Part shown: piece by piece, positions 25,959 through 34,528 of the stretch
How the letters are laid out: every line of letters begins with the position of its first letter
Position numbering within the stretch: position 1 is the first letter of the stretch
Origin: Acidobacteriota bacterium
Lineage (GTDB): Bacteria; Acidobacteriota; Blastocatellia; UBA7656
NCBI GenBank assembly: GCA_040754075.1
Contig: JBFMDH010000008.1
Span: 1-64,000 of the forward strand
Reading direction: 5' to 3'
Length of the DNA: 64,000 nucleotides
The notes under the pieces: generated by a model
Told to the model about the DNA's origin: nothing
What the model saw: the letters and a program-made list of their open reading frames with translations, nothing else
Databases searched by the model: none
Made by a program: the position numbers and the translations under genes

Positions 25959-27884
25959 TTATTGATTGACCTGCAATGCGGCTTTCAATTGATTCATATC
26001 GCAACCAACATCTTTGCCATCGGTGCCGCGACCTTTAAGCGGACTTAACGGGACAAGCTCATAGTTGCCATTGGCTGCGTCAACGAAGCCGATTTCATCC
26101 ATCGTTTGAAAAAAGAAATTCAACTCAGGATACAGCGATGAATTTCCACCAATAAACGCATTGCCTTTAAATTTCTTCCCCGGTAGATATTTATTCAAGG
26201 TGCTTTTGCCCGTGCCTGTGCCATCACCGATAATGCCATACTCATTATGTTGAAAGATGTTGTTCAAAAATTTAACCCCATCGCTTGGCTGCCCATAGGC
26301 GTTGATGGTATTGCCGCTTTGCAAAACCGTGTTGTGCATGACGGTAATGCTGACGACATCGGTGATGATGAGAAAGACGCCGTTGCCGCCGCCCCATTGT
26401 TTGCCATTTATATCTTCAAACAGGTTGTTCACAATCTTGATATTTCTGGCTTTTTCACTGGGCTTGAGATAATCCTGACCGAGAATGTTGATTGCGCCAG
26501 CCGTGTGACGAACAATGTTACTGGTAAACGTGACATCTTCAACGATAGACCAGGGAGCGGTGCCATCCTGATTGCGAACCGTGAACAAAATGGCAACCCC
26601 GCTTTGCGCATCAACCCAGTTATTCTCGAAAAGATTGCCCTCAATCAACACCCGCCGGGCATTCTTCAATTCAAATATATTTTTCACAGACCAGCGGGTT
26701 GCCTGAGTTGGCGGGGTTGCGCGTGTGCCTTCGATTGTGCCGGTATCGATAAACGGACAAATGCCATCGGTTGTCGAACAGGTCAAAGCATCCATTTCAA
26801 AATAGACCCAGTTTCTTTCCGTTACTGTCGGGTCATCGGTAGTTCGATAAATGCGATAAGCCGTCGCCCGCTCGACCGGTTGCCACGATAACTGAATCAA
26901 ATTGTCACCGGTTTGCGGCGTCACGCTGATTTCATCTGAGGCAGCAGACGTAGCGGTTGCACTATAGCCTGCACGGGTGCGCGCCGTGACCCGGTAGTAA
27001 TAAGTCGTATAGCCGTTCAAGGCTCCGCTTGAAGGCAGACTTTGCGCTGTAAGATGGACTGGTTTGGCGAGAATGCCTGCTTTCCAATGCAGTGGTTTCG
27101 CTAAATGATTGCGGCGAAATTCAATATCAGAGGGAACCAGGTTGACTATTTTCGGGTCTGCGCCACCGAATAAAACATTTTCACCTGCGCCTTCCAGATA
27201 GTTGTTGATAATCGTAAACGGGCCTGTGCCATTCCACGAAGCAATCGCCTGCGTGTCAAAGCCTATGCCGTGACAATCGGAAATATAGGAATTGATGATT
27301 GTCGTGGTGGCGCTGTTGAGCGCCACGCCGCGCGCTACATCGGCAAGCGCATTGCCATGAATATAACAACGGTCAAGCGTGAGGTGATGCGGCAGGGCAT
27401 CAATTGTTGTCTCATCGCCGCCCCCGAATTTCACAATGCCATAATTGAGCATAACGTCCGGCGCAATCGTGAATTCAATGCCGATGAAACGGAAATGATG
27501 GGTGTCGTTTACGGTTCTCAGCGCCGCTTCGCTATTGGGGCTGACGAGTTTTGCGAGTTTATTGCTGAATGTCGGGTCAATACGCGAACCGGCAGGTGGC
27601 AACTGTTCGTCCGGCGCTGAAGTGCGAATGGTAATCACACTCCGATTGTTGCTTTCAACTTTCGGAAGAATGAAATTTCCGCTAAAGGTCGCACCGGCTT
27701 CGAGCAGAATGGTATCACCGGGACTTGCCTGATTTAATACGGATTGCAAATCTTCGCCCGCGCGAACCAGGTGAGTTGAATCAACTGGTGAAAATGAATG
27801 AGTGAACGAAGCCATTGCCGGCAGAGTTGCCAGTAAAATAAAAAGCGCGACCCATAAAGATTGGCTTACAGGTTTTTTTACCAT
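25959..27884 (-). CDS. Secreted right-handed beta-helix protein with inserted FN3-like domain
   Basis: The ATG at 27884 follows AAGGAA and starts a signal peptide (SLWVALFILLATLPAMA), giving 641 residues. The body is a parallel beta-helix with ladder-like segments such as HLTLDRCYIHGNA, GAGENVLFGGADP, RRVLIEGNLFENNWV and HNEYGIIGDGTG. About 115 residues with fibronectin-III character (YYYRVTARTRAGYS, LIQLSWQPVERATAYRIYR) are inserted between the KPLHW and RWSVKNIFELKN parts, which are almost adjacent in the two paralogues. Beta-helix proteins in EPS loci are often polysaccharide lyases or epimerases, but no catalytic motif is recognised. The gene shares a 152-bp identical tract with the paralogue at 30,522. 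It overlaps the flippase gene by 7 bases. Confidence 0.82.
   Translation of the reverse strand: MVKKPVSQSLWVALFILLATLPAMASFTHSFSPVDSTHLVRAGEDLQSVLNQASPGDTILLEAGATFSGNFILPKVESNNRSVITIRTSAPDEQLPPAGSRIDPTFSNKLAKLVSPNSEAALRTVNDTHHFRFIGIEFTIAPDVMLNYGIVKFGGGDETTIDALPHHLTLDRCYIHGNALADVARGVALNSATTTIINSYISDCHGIGFDTQAIASWNGTGPFTIINNYLEGAGENVLFGGADPKIVNLVPSDIEFRRNHLAKPLHWKAGILAKPVHLTAQSLPSSGALNGYTTYYYRVTARTRAGYSATATSAASDEISVTPQTGDNLIQLSWQPVERATAYRIYRTTDDPTVTERNWVYFEMDALTCSTTDGICPFIDTGTIEGTRATPPTQATRWSVKNIFELKNARRVLIEGNLFENNWVDAQSGVAILFTVRNQDGTAPWSIVEDVTFTSNIVRHTAGAINILGQDYLKPSEKARNIKIVNNLFEDINGKQWGGGNGVFLIITDVVSITVMHNTVLQSGNTINAYGQPSDGVKFLNNIFQHNEYGIIGDGTGTGKSTLNKYLPGKKFKGNAFIGGNSSLYPELNFFFQTMDEIGFVDAANGNYELVPLSPLKGRGTDGKDVGCDMNQLKAALQVNQ
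26533..26684 (-). repeat. 152-bp tract identical to 31093-31244
   Basis: Every base of this stretch matches 31093-31244 at a fixed offset of 4,560 bases, while the flanking coding sequences of the two beta-helix genes differ markedly. It encodes the segment from the end of KNIFELKN to VEDVT. Identity at silent sites argues for recent recombination rather than selection on protein sequence. Confidence 0.9.
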
Positions 27885-29416
27885 GCTGATTCCTTCGATA
27901 AATTGGTTGATTGATTGCCAGAACTTCGGCGTAAACGCAATGCCTGGCGGCGTAACCATTCCCATTCGTCGGCAGTGAGGATGCCTGACAGGAGAAAAGC
28001 AGACAGATAGCTTACAGAAAAAATGATTGCCATTACAACCAATCTTAAAAATGGTCGGATATCGAGTAAAAAATATGGTAAGACAAACGTGATGATAGCG
28101 GCGGCAGCGGCGCTCAACGCGACCTTTTTTATATCTTTTAATAAATAGTTGTCGCTTCGTCGGACGCCGATGACCTTGCCCATTTTCACGGCTGTCCAGA
28201 TGCGCTCAAGCACGCTGAAGAAAACCACCACCGAGATAATCGCGATTAATCCGAAATAACGGGTCGCTGCCCATAAAGCCAAAATCATGAAACCAATCAA
28301 AACCAGGCGGAGTTTCAACAGGTAATAGCGTTGTTCGGCATAGGCGCGAAGCACCGGGTCAAGCACCAGAATGCTCACCGGCAACATGGTTAAATTGATG
28401 GCAAAAATCGACCAGCTTGCCAGGTATTGGTCAGTGAAAAGAACGATAATGAAATCGCGTCCGGCAACCATTAAAAAGCCATAAAGCGGAAAATAGACCA
28501 TCGCCAGTTTGCGCATCACCTGTGCCATCAGTTCAATGATTTGCTGTCTTGCATCTTGCTTTTGTAAAACACTGATGCGACCAATCATGACCGAGCAGAC
28601 CGATTCGCTGAGAATGCCGACGAGCGGCAATTGAAAACAACCGATAGCATAAATCGCAAAGGTCGCGGCGTCGTAGGTGTAGGCTGCGAAGTAATTGTGC
28701 AAATCACTTTGCAGGGAATAGAGCAGCCCCGCGAAACCGAGCGGCAGGGCATAGGATAACTGCCGGCGCAAAACTTTGTGGTCAAACTTTTGCCAATAAC
28801 CGGGGAATCGTCTGTGTAGATAAACTAACAGCATCAGCAACTGCAAAATGCCTTGAATGATGGCGGCAATCATTAAAGCTTTAACGGATGCGAATGCGAC
28901 CGCTGCAATCACCAGCAGCGCGGTTCTCACAAATTGTGATGAAACAACGAAAGCGAAAGCGAGGCGCGGTTCCTGTTTGGCAACCGCAAGCATTTCGGGA
29001 AGCGGCGTCATCACCCAAAACACAATAATCATGCCAACCAGTGCGCCATAATCAAAAAATTCGGGGCTGTGCAAAATAACCGCAAGCATTGATGGAAATG
29101 CCATAAATGCCACCCCCATCATTAAGCCGATAACCGTGTAAAAAATTAAAATGTTGAAAACCACAGCACCCTGCTTTTCGGGTTCACGCGGCAGAAAATA
29201 ATAGGCGCTCATACCGAAACCGAGCGGCAATAAAGTGATGGCGGTGCCGACCACCAGAAATACCTGTTTGTAGACACCGAATTCGTGTGGGCTGAGCCGC
29301 CGCACAAGCATCAAGGGCAAGATAAAATTCAAGATAAACGCGGCGATTTTGGCGACCATAAACCAGGTAGCGCGGGCGGTCAGCGAAGAATGGGATTGTT
29401 CAGTTTGTGATTCCAT
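27878..29416 (-). CDS. Polysaccharide flippase (Wzx/MATE-like oligosaccharide transporter)
   Basis: The 512-residue protein is highly hydrophobic with about 14 predicted membrane helices. It begins with an ATWFMVAKIAAFILNFILPL segment typical of the polysaccharide transport (PST) family, with the conserved RRLSPHEFGVYKQ after helix 1. It would flip lipid-linked repeat units from the cytoplasmic to the periplasmic face of the inner membrane. The C-terminus is a polar tail. The gene lies within the EPS run, between a glycosyltransferase and a beta-helix gene. No strong ribosome binding site is seen before the ATG. Confidence 0.88.
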   Translation of the reverse strand: MESQTEQSHSSLTARATWFMVAKIAAFILNFILPLMLVRRLSPHEFGVYKQVFLVVGTAITLLPLGFGMSAYYFLPREPEKQGAVVFNILIFYTVIGLMMGVAFMAFPSMLAVILHSPEFFDYGALVGMIIVFWVMTPLPEMLAVAKQEPRLAFAFVVSSQFVRTALLVIAAVAFASVKALMIAAIIQGILQLLMLLVYLHRRFPGYWQKFDHKVLRRQLSYALPLGFAGLLYSLQSDLHNYFAAYTYDAATFAIYAIGCFQLPLVGILSESVCSVMIGRISVLQKQDARQQIIELMAQVMRKLAMVYFPLYGFLMVAGRDFIIVLFTDQYLASWSIFAINLTMLPVSILVLDPVLRAYAEQRYYLLKLRLVLIGFMILALWAATRYFGLIAIISVVVFFSVLERIWTAVKMGKVIGVRRSDNYLLKDIKKVALSAAAAAIITFVLPYFLLDIRPFLRLVVMAIIFSVSYLSAFLLSGILTADEWEWLRRQALRLRRSSGNQSTNLSKESAW

Positions 29417-29466
29417 GCGTTGAACTACAGCTTATTGATGGGCGTTACTTTTGGCGGGTGGTTGTT

Positions 29467-30492
29467 TTACCCGCAGGTTTCCGTTTTTCCGCTATTGAAA
29501 TTTGCCTGTAAGCGGTTGCGAAAAAGGTATGCCGATAATAATGAATGGGGCGCAAGGTTAAGCCAGAGCAAGACCAGTCGGAGTTTCCATCGCCGGTAAT
29601 ATTGATTGGCAAAACGTATGGCTTCGGCTGCGCCTTGAAAATCTTTTTTTAATAGCTGATGTTTGCCGCGTTCCAGTTCCATAGCGGCTGTGAGTTGCAA
29701 TCGGGTAGCGTTCAACAGCAACTCTTCTCGCTCACTCAATGAACCGATTTGCTGAATATTTTCAAGCACCTGAAGTGCGCCCTCGAAGGCTTTAAGCGAA
29801 TTGGCTGAAAGGCTGTCGCCATGTTTGCGATGGTTAATCAATTTCTTTTTTTGAAATCCCATGCGGGTGCCTCGTTGCGCCAGCCTCAACCAGAGGTCGT
29901 AATCTTCCGCAGGGATGATTTGGGTATGCGTTTCATCAAACAATCCCGCATCCATTATCGGTTGTTTTCGCGCCACCACCGTGGAAGTCAGCACCGTACA
30001 GCGCGCCGCCAACAGACTTTCAAAATTCACTTCACCCTGTGAAGGAACCAATTCCATAAAACTGTAGCCCGCTAACGGCGAATGTCCGAATAGATGCGCA
30101 TCGCAATAAACAAAATCAAACTCTCCGGTCTCCATAAAATTCAATTGTTCCTGCAAATGTTCCGGCAGAAAAATATCATCGGAATCAAGAAGCGCAATGA
30201 ACCTGCCTCGCGCCTTGCGTATGCCGGCATTGCGTGCCGATGCCGGGCCACCATTGGCTTTTTTGAGGTAAATGATTTTTCCGGCAAAAGGTCTCAGCAC
30301 CTGTTCGAGGGCTTCGGTATCGGGTGAGCCATCGTTCACTACAATAATTTCAAATGACTTGAAAGTTTGATTGAGCACCGATTCAATGGTTTCGGTGATG
30401 TGCTGCGCGGCGTTGTATGCCGGAATAATGACGCTGATGAGCGGTGTGGCATCGGTTGATTTTGGCTTTTGCAAACGCTTTGAGTCAAGCAT
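29467..30492 (-). CDS. Glycosyltransferase family 2
   Basis: The 341-residue protein has a GT-A fold: ISVIIPAYNAAQHITETIES, then IIVVNDGSPDTE, GGPASARNAGIRKARG and the metal-binding ALLDSDD motif. A DFVYCDAH segment and a PAEDYDLWLRL acceptor motif follow, and the C-terminal ~100 residues are helical. It should add one sugar to the growing lipid-linked repeat unit at the cytoplasmic membrane. GGAGGG lies a few bases before the ATG. The donor cannot be predicted from sequence. Confidence 0.88.
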   Translation of the reverse strand: MLDSKRLQKPKSTDATPLISVIIPAYNAAQHITETIESVLNQTFKSFEIIVVNDGSPDTEALEQVLRPFAGKIIYLKKANGGPASARNAGIRKARGRFIALLDSDDIFLPEHLQEQLNFMETGEFDFVYCDAHLFGHSPLAGYSFMELVPSQGEVNFESLLAARCTVLTSTVVARKQPIMDAGLFDETHTQIIPAEDYDLWLRLAQRGTRMGFQKKKLINHRKHGDSLSANSLKAFEGALQVLENIQQIGSLSEREELLLNATRLQLTAAMELERGKHQLLKKDFQGAAEAIRFANQYYRRWKLRLVLLWLNLAPHSLLSAYLFRNRLQANFNSGKTETCG

Positions 30493-30521
30493 CCGTTACC
30501 CTCCGTGAATAAGCATTCGAG

Positions 30522-32210
30522 TTACAGTTTCGGCTCAATCATGCCGATGTCTTTGGCGAGTTGATTGAGGTCGCAGCCAATATCTTTGCCATCGGTTCCG
30601 GCATTTTTAAATTGACTGGTGGTAGGCAAATTAAAATTTTTTTCGGCTTTTTCGAGGTCGTCCAGGTTAGCCGGGAAAAAATTATCCGCCGGATAAAGCG
30701 ATGCGCGCCCGCCCGCTAATACATTGCGTTTAAAGGTCGGCTTGGAAAAATATTTGGCAATCGTCGGATTGCCCGGACCTACGCCATCACCGATTACCCC
30801 ATATTCATTGTGCGGCAGAAAATTGTTGGTGAAGACAAATCCTTCGTTGGCTCTGCCGTGACCGGTGATGATGTTGCCGCGATGCACGACGGTGTTGTGA
30901 TCGACCGAGACCTGGCGGGTATCGCTGATTTGCAGAAAGACGCCGTTGCCGCCCCATTGTTTTCCGCCGACATCGTAAATCAGGTTGTTATAAATTTTGA
31001 TGCGTTGAACCTGTTGACTCTCGTTATTGTTATCGCGACCGAGAATATTGATAGCGGCTGCTACGTGCCTCAATATGTTATTGGAAAATGTCACATCTTC
31101 AACGATAGACCAGGGAGCGGTGCCATCCTGATTGCGAACCGTGAACAAAATGGCAACCCCGCTTTGCGCATCAACCCAGTTATTCTCGAAAAGATTGCCC
31201 TCAATCAACACCCGCCGGGCATTCTTCAATTCAAATATATTTTTGATAGACCAAGGCTCACCTGCATAAATGGCTTCGTTCTTTTTCCACGCCAACGGTT
31301 TGAAACAGTGATTGCGGCGAAACTCAATATCGGAAGGCACGAGGTTAGCGATTTTCGGGTCAGCGCCGCCGAACATAACATTCTCGCCCGCCCCTTCCAG
31401 ATAGTTGTTGACGATTTTAAATGGTCCCGGCCCATTCCAACCGCAAATTGCCTGTGAATCCGCGCCTTTTTCATGGCAATCCGAAATATGTGAATCAATG
31501 ACGCTGGTGTGCGCACTGTTAAGCGCGATGCCGCGTCTCAGATTGGCGGTGGCGCTGCCGTGTAGGTAACAACGGTCGATGATTAAATCGTGCGCAACCT
31601 CTGCCATAGAGGTTTGCGCGCCTGAACCCAGTTGCAGCAAATCATAAGTCACAGGGGTGGTCGCGGTGACCGAAAATTCAATACCGATAAACCGATAGTG
31701 GTGCGCGCCCGCAGCGGTTTTGATAACCGGGTCAGCGTTGGTGGTGATGAGCTTAGGTAAAAAATTTACATACTTGGGTGTGATGCGGGTTCCCTGTGCG
31801 GGAAGTTGTGCATCGCTTGCCGTCGAGCGAATGATTATCCACTCGTTGCCCGATTTTTTCGGCAAGGTGAAATTTCCTAAATAGGTCGCTCCGGCTTCAA
31901 GCAGGATTACATCGCCGGGTTTTGCCTGATCGAGCGCGGTCTGAAAATTCCTTGCCCCGTCCGCGCCTGCCGCGACTTTGATTTTGCGACCTGCGGTTGT
32001 CGGTAAAGTCGTATCAAGAATCGTCGCCGGTAATTGCGGCGCTGTGGTTGAGACTGGCGAAGTTGATTGAGTGGGTTGGCGGCTTGCGGTAACAGTAGCC
32101 GGATTTGCCGAATCGCTATCGAACTCGCCGCTTTGGTTGGGGTTTGCGGCGCACGACACCAGGCAGATAAAAAGGTAAATGGCTAGTAATGGTTTTAATA
32201 AATTCACCAC
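30522..32210 (-). CDS. Beta-helix lipoprotein, paralogue of the 25,959 and 55,263 genes
   Basis: The first good start is GTG 32210 (or 32207), preceded by GGAG; this gives about 562 residues. The N-terminus is a lipoprotein signal with lipobox LVSC followed by AANP, so the protein is probably anchored in a membrane. A Ser/Thr/Pro linker leads to the right-handed beta-helix: DLIIDRCYLHGSA, GAGENVMFGGADP, FRRNHCFKPLAW, KNARRVLIEGNLFENN and HNEYGVIGDGVG. Unlike its neighbour it has no FN3 insertion. It may bind, cleave or epimerise the exported polysaccharide; no catalytic residues are recognised. It shares a 152-bp identical tract with the paralogue 4.5 kb away. Confidence 0.82.
   Translation of the reverse strand: MVNLLKPLLAIYLFICLVSCAANPNQSGEFDSDSANPATVTASRQPTQSTSPVSTTAPQLPATILDTTLPTTAGRKIKVAAGADGARNFQTALDQAKPGDVILLEAGATYLGNFTLPKKSGNEWIIIRSTASDAQLPAQGTRITPKYVNFLPKLITTNADPVIKTAAGAHHYRFIGIEFSVTATTPVTYDLLQLGSGAQTSMAEVAHDLIIDRCYLHGSATANLRRGIALNSAHTSVIDSHISDCHEKGADSQAICGWNGPGPFKIVNNYLEGAGENVMFGGADPKIANLVPSDIEFRRNHCFKPLAWKKNEAIYAGEPWSIKNIFELKNARRVLIEGNLFENNWVDAQSGVAILFTVRNQDGTAPWSIVEDVTFSNNILRHVAAAINILGRDNNNESQQVQRIKIYNNLIYDVGGKQWGGNGVFLQISDTRQVSVDHNTVVHRGNIITGHGRANEGFVFTNNFLPHNEYGVIGDGVGPGNPTIAKYFSKPTFKRNVLAGGRASLYPADNFFPANLDDLEKAEKNFNLPTTSQFKNAGTDGKDIGCDLNQLAKDIGMIEPKL
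31093..31244 (-). repeat. 152-bp tract identical to 26533-26684
   Basis: Partner copy of the identical tract in the neighbouring beta-helix gene. The third paralogue at 55,263 has the same protein motif here but clearly different codons, so identity is not required for function. Confidence 0.9.
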
Positions 32211-32246
32211 TGTTTCTCCGTCTCTCAATCGGTTTATTCATACCGC

Positions 32247-33059
32247 TCAGGCAATTTCATTGGGCACACAATAGAGATGTCCTTCACGCGCATATTCGGC
32301 ATTCAATTGATTCACCCGTGAACCGGATTCGATGTGCAGCATCTGGTAGTTCAATTTTTCCAACAGCCCAACGACCTGTTGAATGTTCAGGGTTTTTTCC
32401 TGTAAATCCGCTCCATGAATTTCGATGAATAATCGCGGGCGAAATTGCAAAAGGGTGGCTTGCATGCCAAGCAATGCCGGGTATTCCATCCCTTCAATAT
32501 CAAGCTTGATAAAATTTGGCGCGGGCAACCTGCTGCGTGCGATTTCATCATCAAGGGAATTGACTTCGATTTCACCAACGATGGCGCTCGCTTCACTGAC
32601 AATTTGATTGGCGATGGAATGTGTCGCCGTTCCTCTTGCCGGTTCGTTTGCCGGAAAAGTGAATGTCAGTGTTTCTCGCTGACTGCCGATGCCGATATTC
32701 AATACGCGAACATTTGTAAATTGATTCAAACTGACATTGCGTTGAATGCGACGGAAACTTTGAGGATTCGGTTCAAAGGTAATGATCTGTCCGTTTTCGC
32801 CTGCGCGATGCGCGAAAAAAAGTGTGAATAATCCCTGGTCGCCGCCTATGTCATAGATGGTCAACTCGTGCCAATCAAGATTTGCCAGGAAGGTTTCTTC
32901 GGCATCCCATTCGTGTGATCGCGGGACAAAGGTGGGAAGCCAGCCCATTCCGCCCTGCCGTTTCAATCCGCGAGCCGGGCCGTGTTTGGTTTTATAAACC
33001 AATTGGTCAATCAACGGGTTACGATTGAGGCGGGCAACGATACTTCGACTAAGTGACAC
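32247..33059 (-). CDS. FkbM-family methyltransferase
   Basis: From GTG 33059, which has GGAG 8 bases upstream, the protein has 270 residues; an earlier GTG (33176) would overlap the dehydrogenase gene and lacks support. The SAM-binding motif is IYDIGGDQGLFTLFFA, followed by ITFEPNPQSFRRIQRN and the FkbM-typical NFIKLDIEGMEYPALLG with PRLFIEIHG. FkbM enzymes O-methylate sugars or polyketides; here methylation of an EPS sugar is the likely role. The N-terminal 50 residues are basic and polar. Confidence 0.85.
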   Translation of the reverse strand: MSLSRSIVARLNRNPLIDQLVYKTKHGPARGLKRQGGMGWLPTFVPRSHEWDAEETFLANLDWHELTIYDIGGDQGLFTLFFAHRAGENGQIITFEPNPQSFRRIQRNVSLNQFTNVRVLNIGIGSQRETLTFTFPANEPARGTATHSIANQIVSEASAIVGEIEVNSLDDEIARSRLPAPNFIKLDIEGMEYPALLGMQATLLQFRPRLFIEIHGADLQEKTLNIQQVVGLLEKLNYQMLHIESGSRVNQLNAEYAREGHLYCVPNEIA

Positions 33060-33166
33060 GATGATTACTCCATTTTCGTTAGGGATTGGGAATCTGTTTA
33101 AGAAAATTATGCAAGCCCCGGAAGGGCGCAACTCAATAGGCAAACGCGATACGATGAGTAAGTTTT

Positions 33167-34480
33167 TCACCAGCACATCCCTTGATAACTTTTGCGCGCG
33201 TCTTGAACTTCCAATAGCCTGACCAGATCGATAACCACCCGCCCGTTATTTAATTTGTCAGCGAGAATGCGAAATTCATCCTCTTTTTTGCCAATGATGA
33301 TGACTTCCGATTGCTCGATGACTTCATTGAGGTTCGATTGCATCACCGACGAAATATGGGGAATTTCTCGTTCGATATATTGTTTGTTGGCTCCGAAAAT
33401 GCGCGCCAACTCAACATCTCTGTCATAAATCGCGAGTTTCAGCCCTTTGCCAATCAAGCGTTCGATTAACGTGACCATCGGGCTTTCGCGCAGATCATCG
33501 GTTCCCGATTTAAAACTCAGACCCAGCACGCCGACATTTTTACGACCGGTTTGCAGCACCATATCAACGGCGCGCTCAATCTGTTGGCGATTGCTCGTCA
33601 AAATCGCATCCAGCATGGGCATCTCAACATCCAGTTCTTTGGCTTTGTGAGTGATGGCGTGAAGGTCTTTCGGTAAACACGAACCCCCAAAAGCAAATCC
33701 CGGTTTGAGGTAGTAAGGCGAAAGATTGAGTTTGGTATCCTGACAAAACACTTCCATCACCTGATGGCTGTCAACCCCAAGCCCTTTGCAGAGATTACCG
33801 ATTTCGTTGGCGAAGGTGACTTTCAAGGCGTGAAAACAATTGCAGGCATACTTGACCATTTCAGCCTCTTTGATGCCGATGGTTAGAAGCGGCGCATCAA
33901 TGCCCGCATAGAGCCTGCGCAAAATGCCTGCGGCATCATCATCGTCGGTGCCGATTAAAGTAAATGGGGGATTGTGGAAGTCGTGAATCGAAGTTCCTTC
34001 GCGTAAGAATTCCGGGTTGACGGCAACGCCGAAATCACGTCCGGCGCGTTTGCCTGAAAAGACTTCAAGCGTCGGAATCACAGTTTCGTGAATCGTACCC
34101 GGAAGCATCGTCGAGCGCAGAGCGATGGTATGATAACGAGATTTTGATTCCAGAGCAGTGCCGATTTGCTGACAGACACGCTTGATATAGGTGAGGTCAA
34201 GGCTGCCGTTGTGATTGGCAGGGGTTCCGACACAGACGAGCGAAATATCCGAATTTTGAATGGCGTCGGTTATATCCTTGGTGGCGCGCAAGCGATTTTC
34301 CCGAACATTTTTTTTAATCAAGGCTTCGATGCCCTGTTCAACAATCGGGCTTCTGCCTTCATTGATGATGTCAACTTTCAAGGGATTGGCATCCACACCG
34401 ATAACTTCGTGACCTTTATCGGCAAAACAGGCTGCCGAGACACAACCAACATAACCCAACCCAAAAATACTTAAACGCAT
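33167..34480 (-). CDS. Nucleotide-sugar 6-dehydrogenase (GDP-mannose/UDP-glucose dehydrogenase family)
   Basis: The 437-residue enzyme opens with the NAD-binding motif FGLGYVGCVSAACFADKGHE followed by IGVDANPLKVDIINEG and SPIVEQGIEALI, which is closer to AlgD-type GDP-mannose dehydrogenases than to typical UDP-glucose dehydrogenases. The catalytic Cys lies in FAFGGSCLPKDL near residue 263, and the C-terminal domain starts with GLSFKSGTDDLRESP. It oxidises C6 of the sugar to a carboxylate using two NAD+, yielding GDP-mannuronate or UDP-glucuronate for an acidic polysaccharide. AAGGAG precedes the ATG. The donor nucleotide is uncertain. Confidence 0.88.
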   Translation of the reverse strand: MRLSIFGLGYVGCVSAACFADKGHEVIGVDANPLKVDIINEGRSPIVEQGIEALIKKNVRENRLRATKDITDAIQNSDISLVCVGTPANHNGSLDLTYIKRVCQQIGTALESKSRYHTIALRSTMLPGTIHETVIPTLEVFSGKRAGRDFGVAVNPEFLREGTSIHDFHNPPFTLIGTDDDDAAGILRRLYAGIDAPLLTIGIKEAEMVKYACNCFHALKVTFANEIGNLCKGLGVDSHQVMEVFCQDTKLNLSPYYLKPGFAFGGSCLPKDLHAITHKAKELDVEMPMLDAILTSNRQQIERAVDMVLQTGRKNVGVLGLSFKSGTDDLRESPMVTLIERLIGKGLKLAIYDRDVELARIFGANKQYIEREIPHISSVMQSNLNEVIEQSEVIIIGKKEDEFRILADKLNNGRVVIDLVRLLEVQDARKSYQGMCW

Positions 34481-34528
34481 TTACTTCACAACTCCTTGCG
34501 TATAGGGGAGCATATTAAAATGAACTAG

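Noticed and set aside
26247-31457. Two antisense open frames of about 215 residues with a shared identical part, in the beta-helix genes
   Set aside because: They mirror the beta-helix genes, and their similarity follows from the 152-bp identical tract. They show no independent coding signal.
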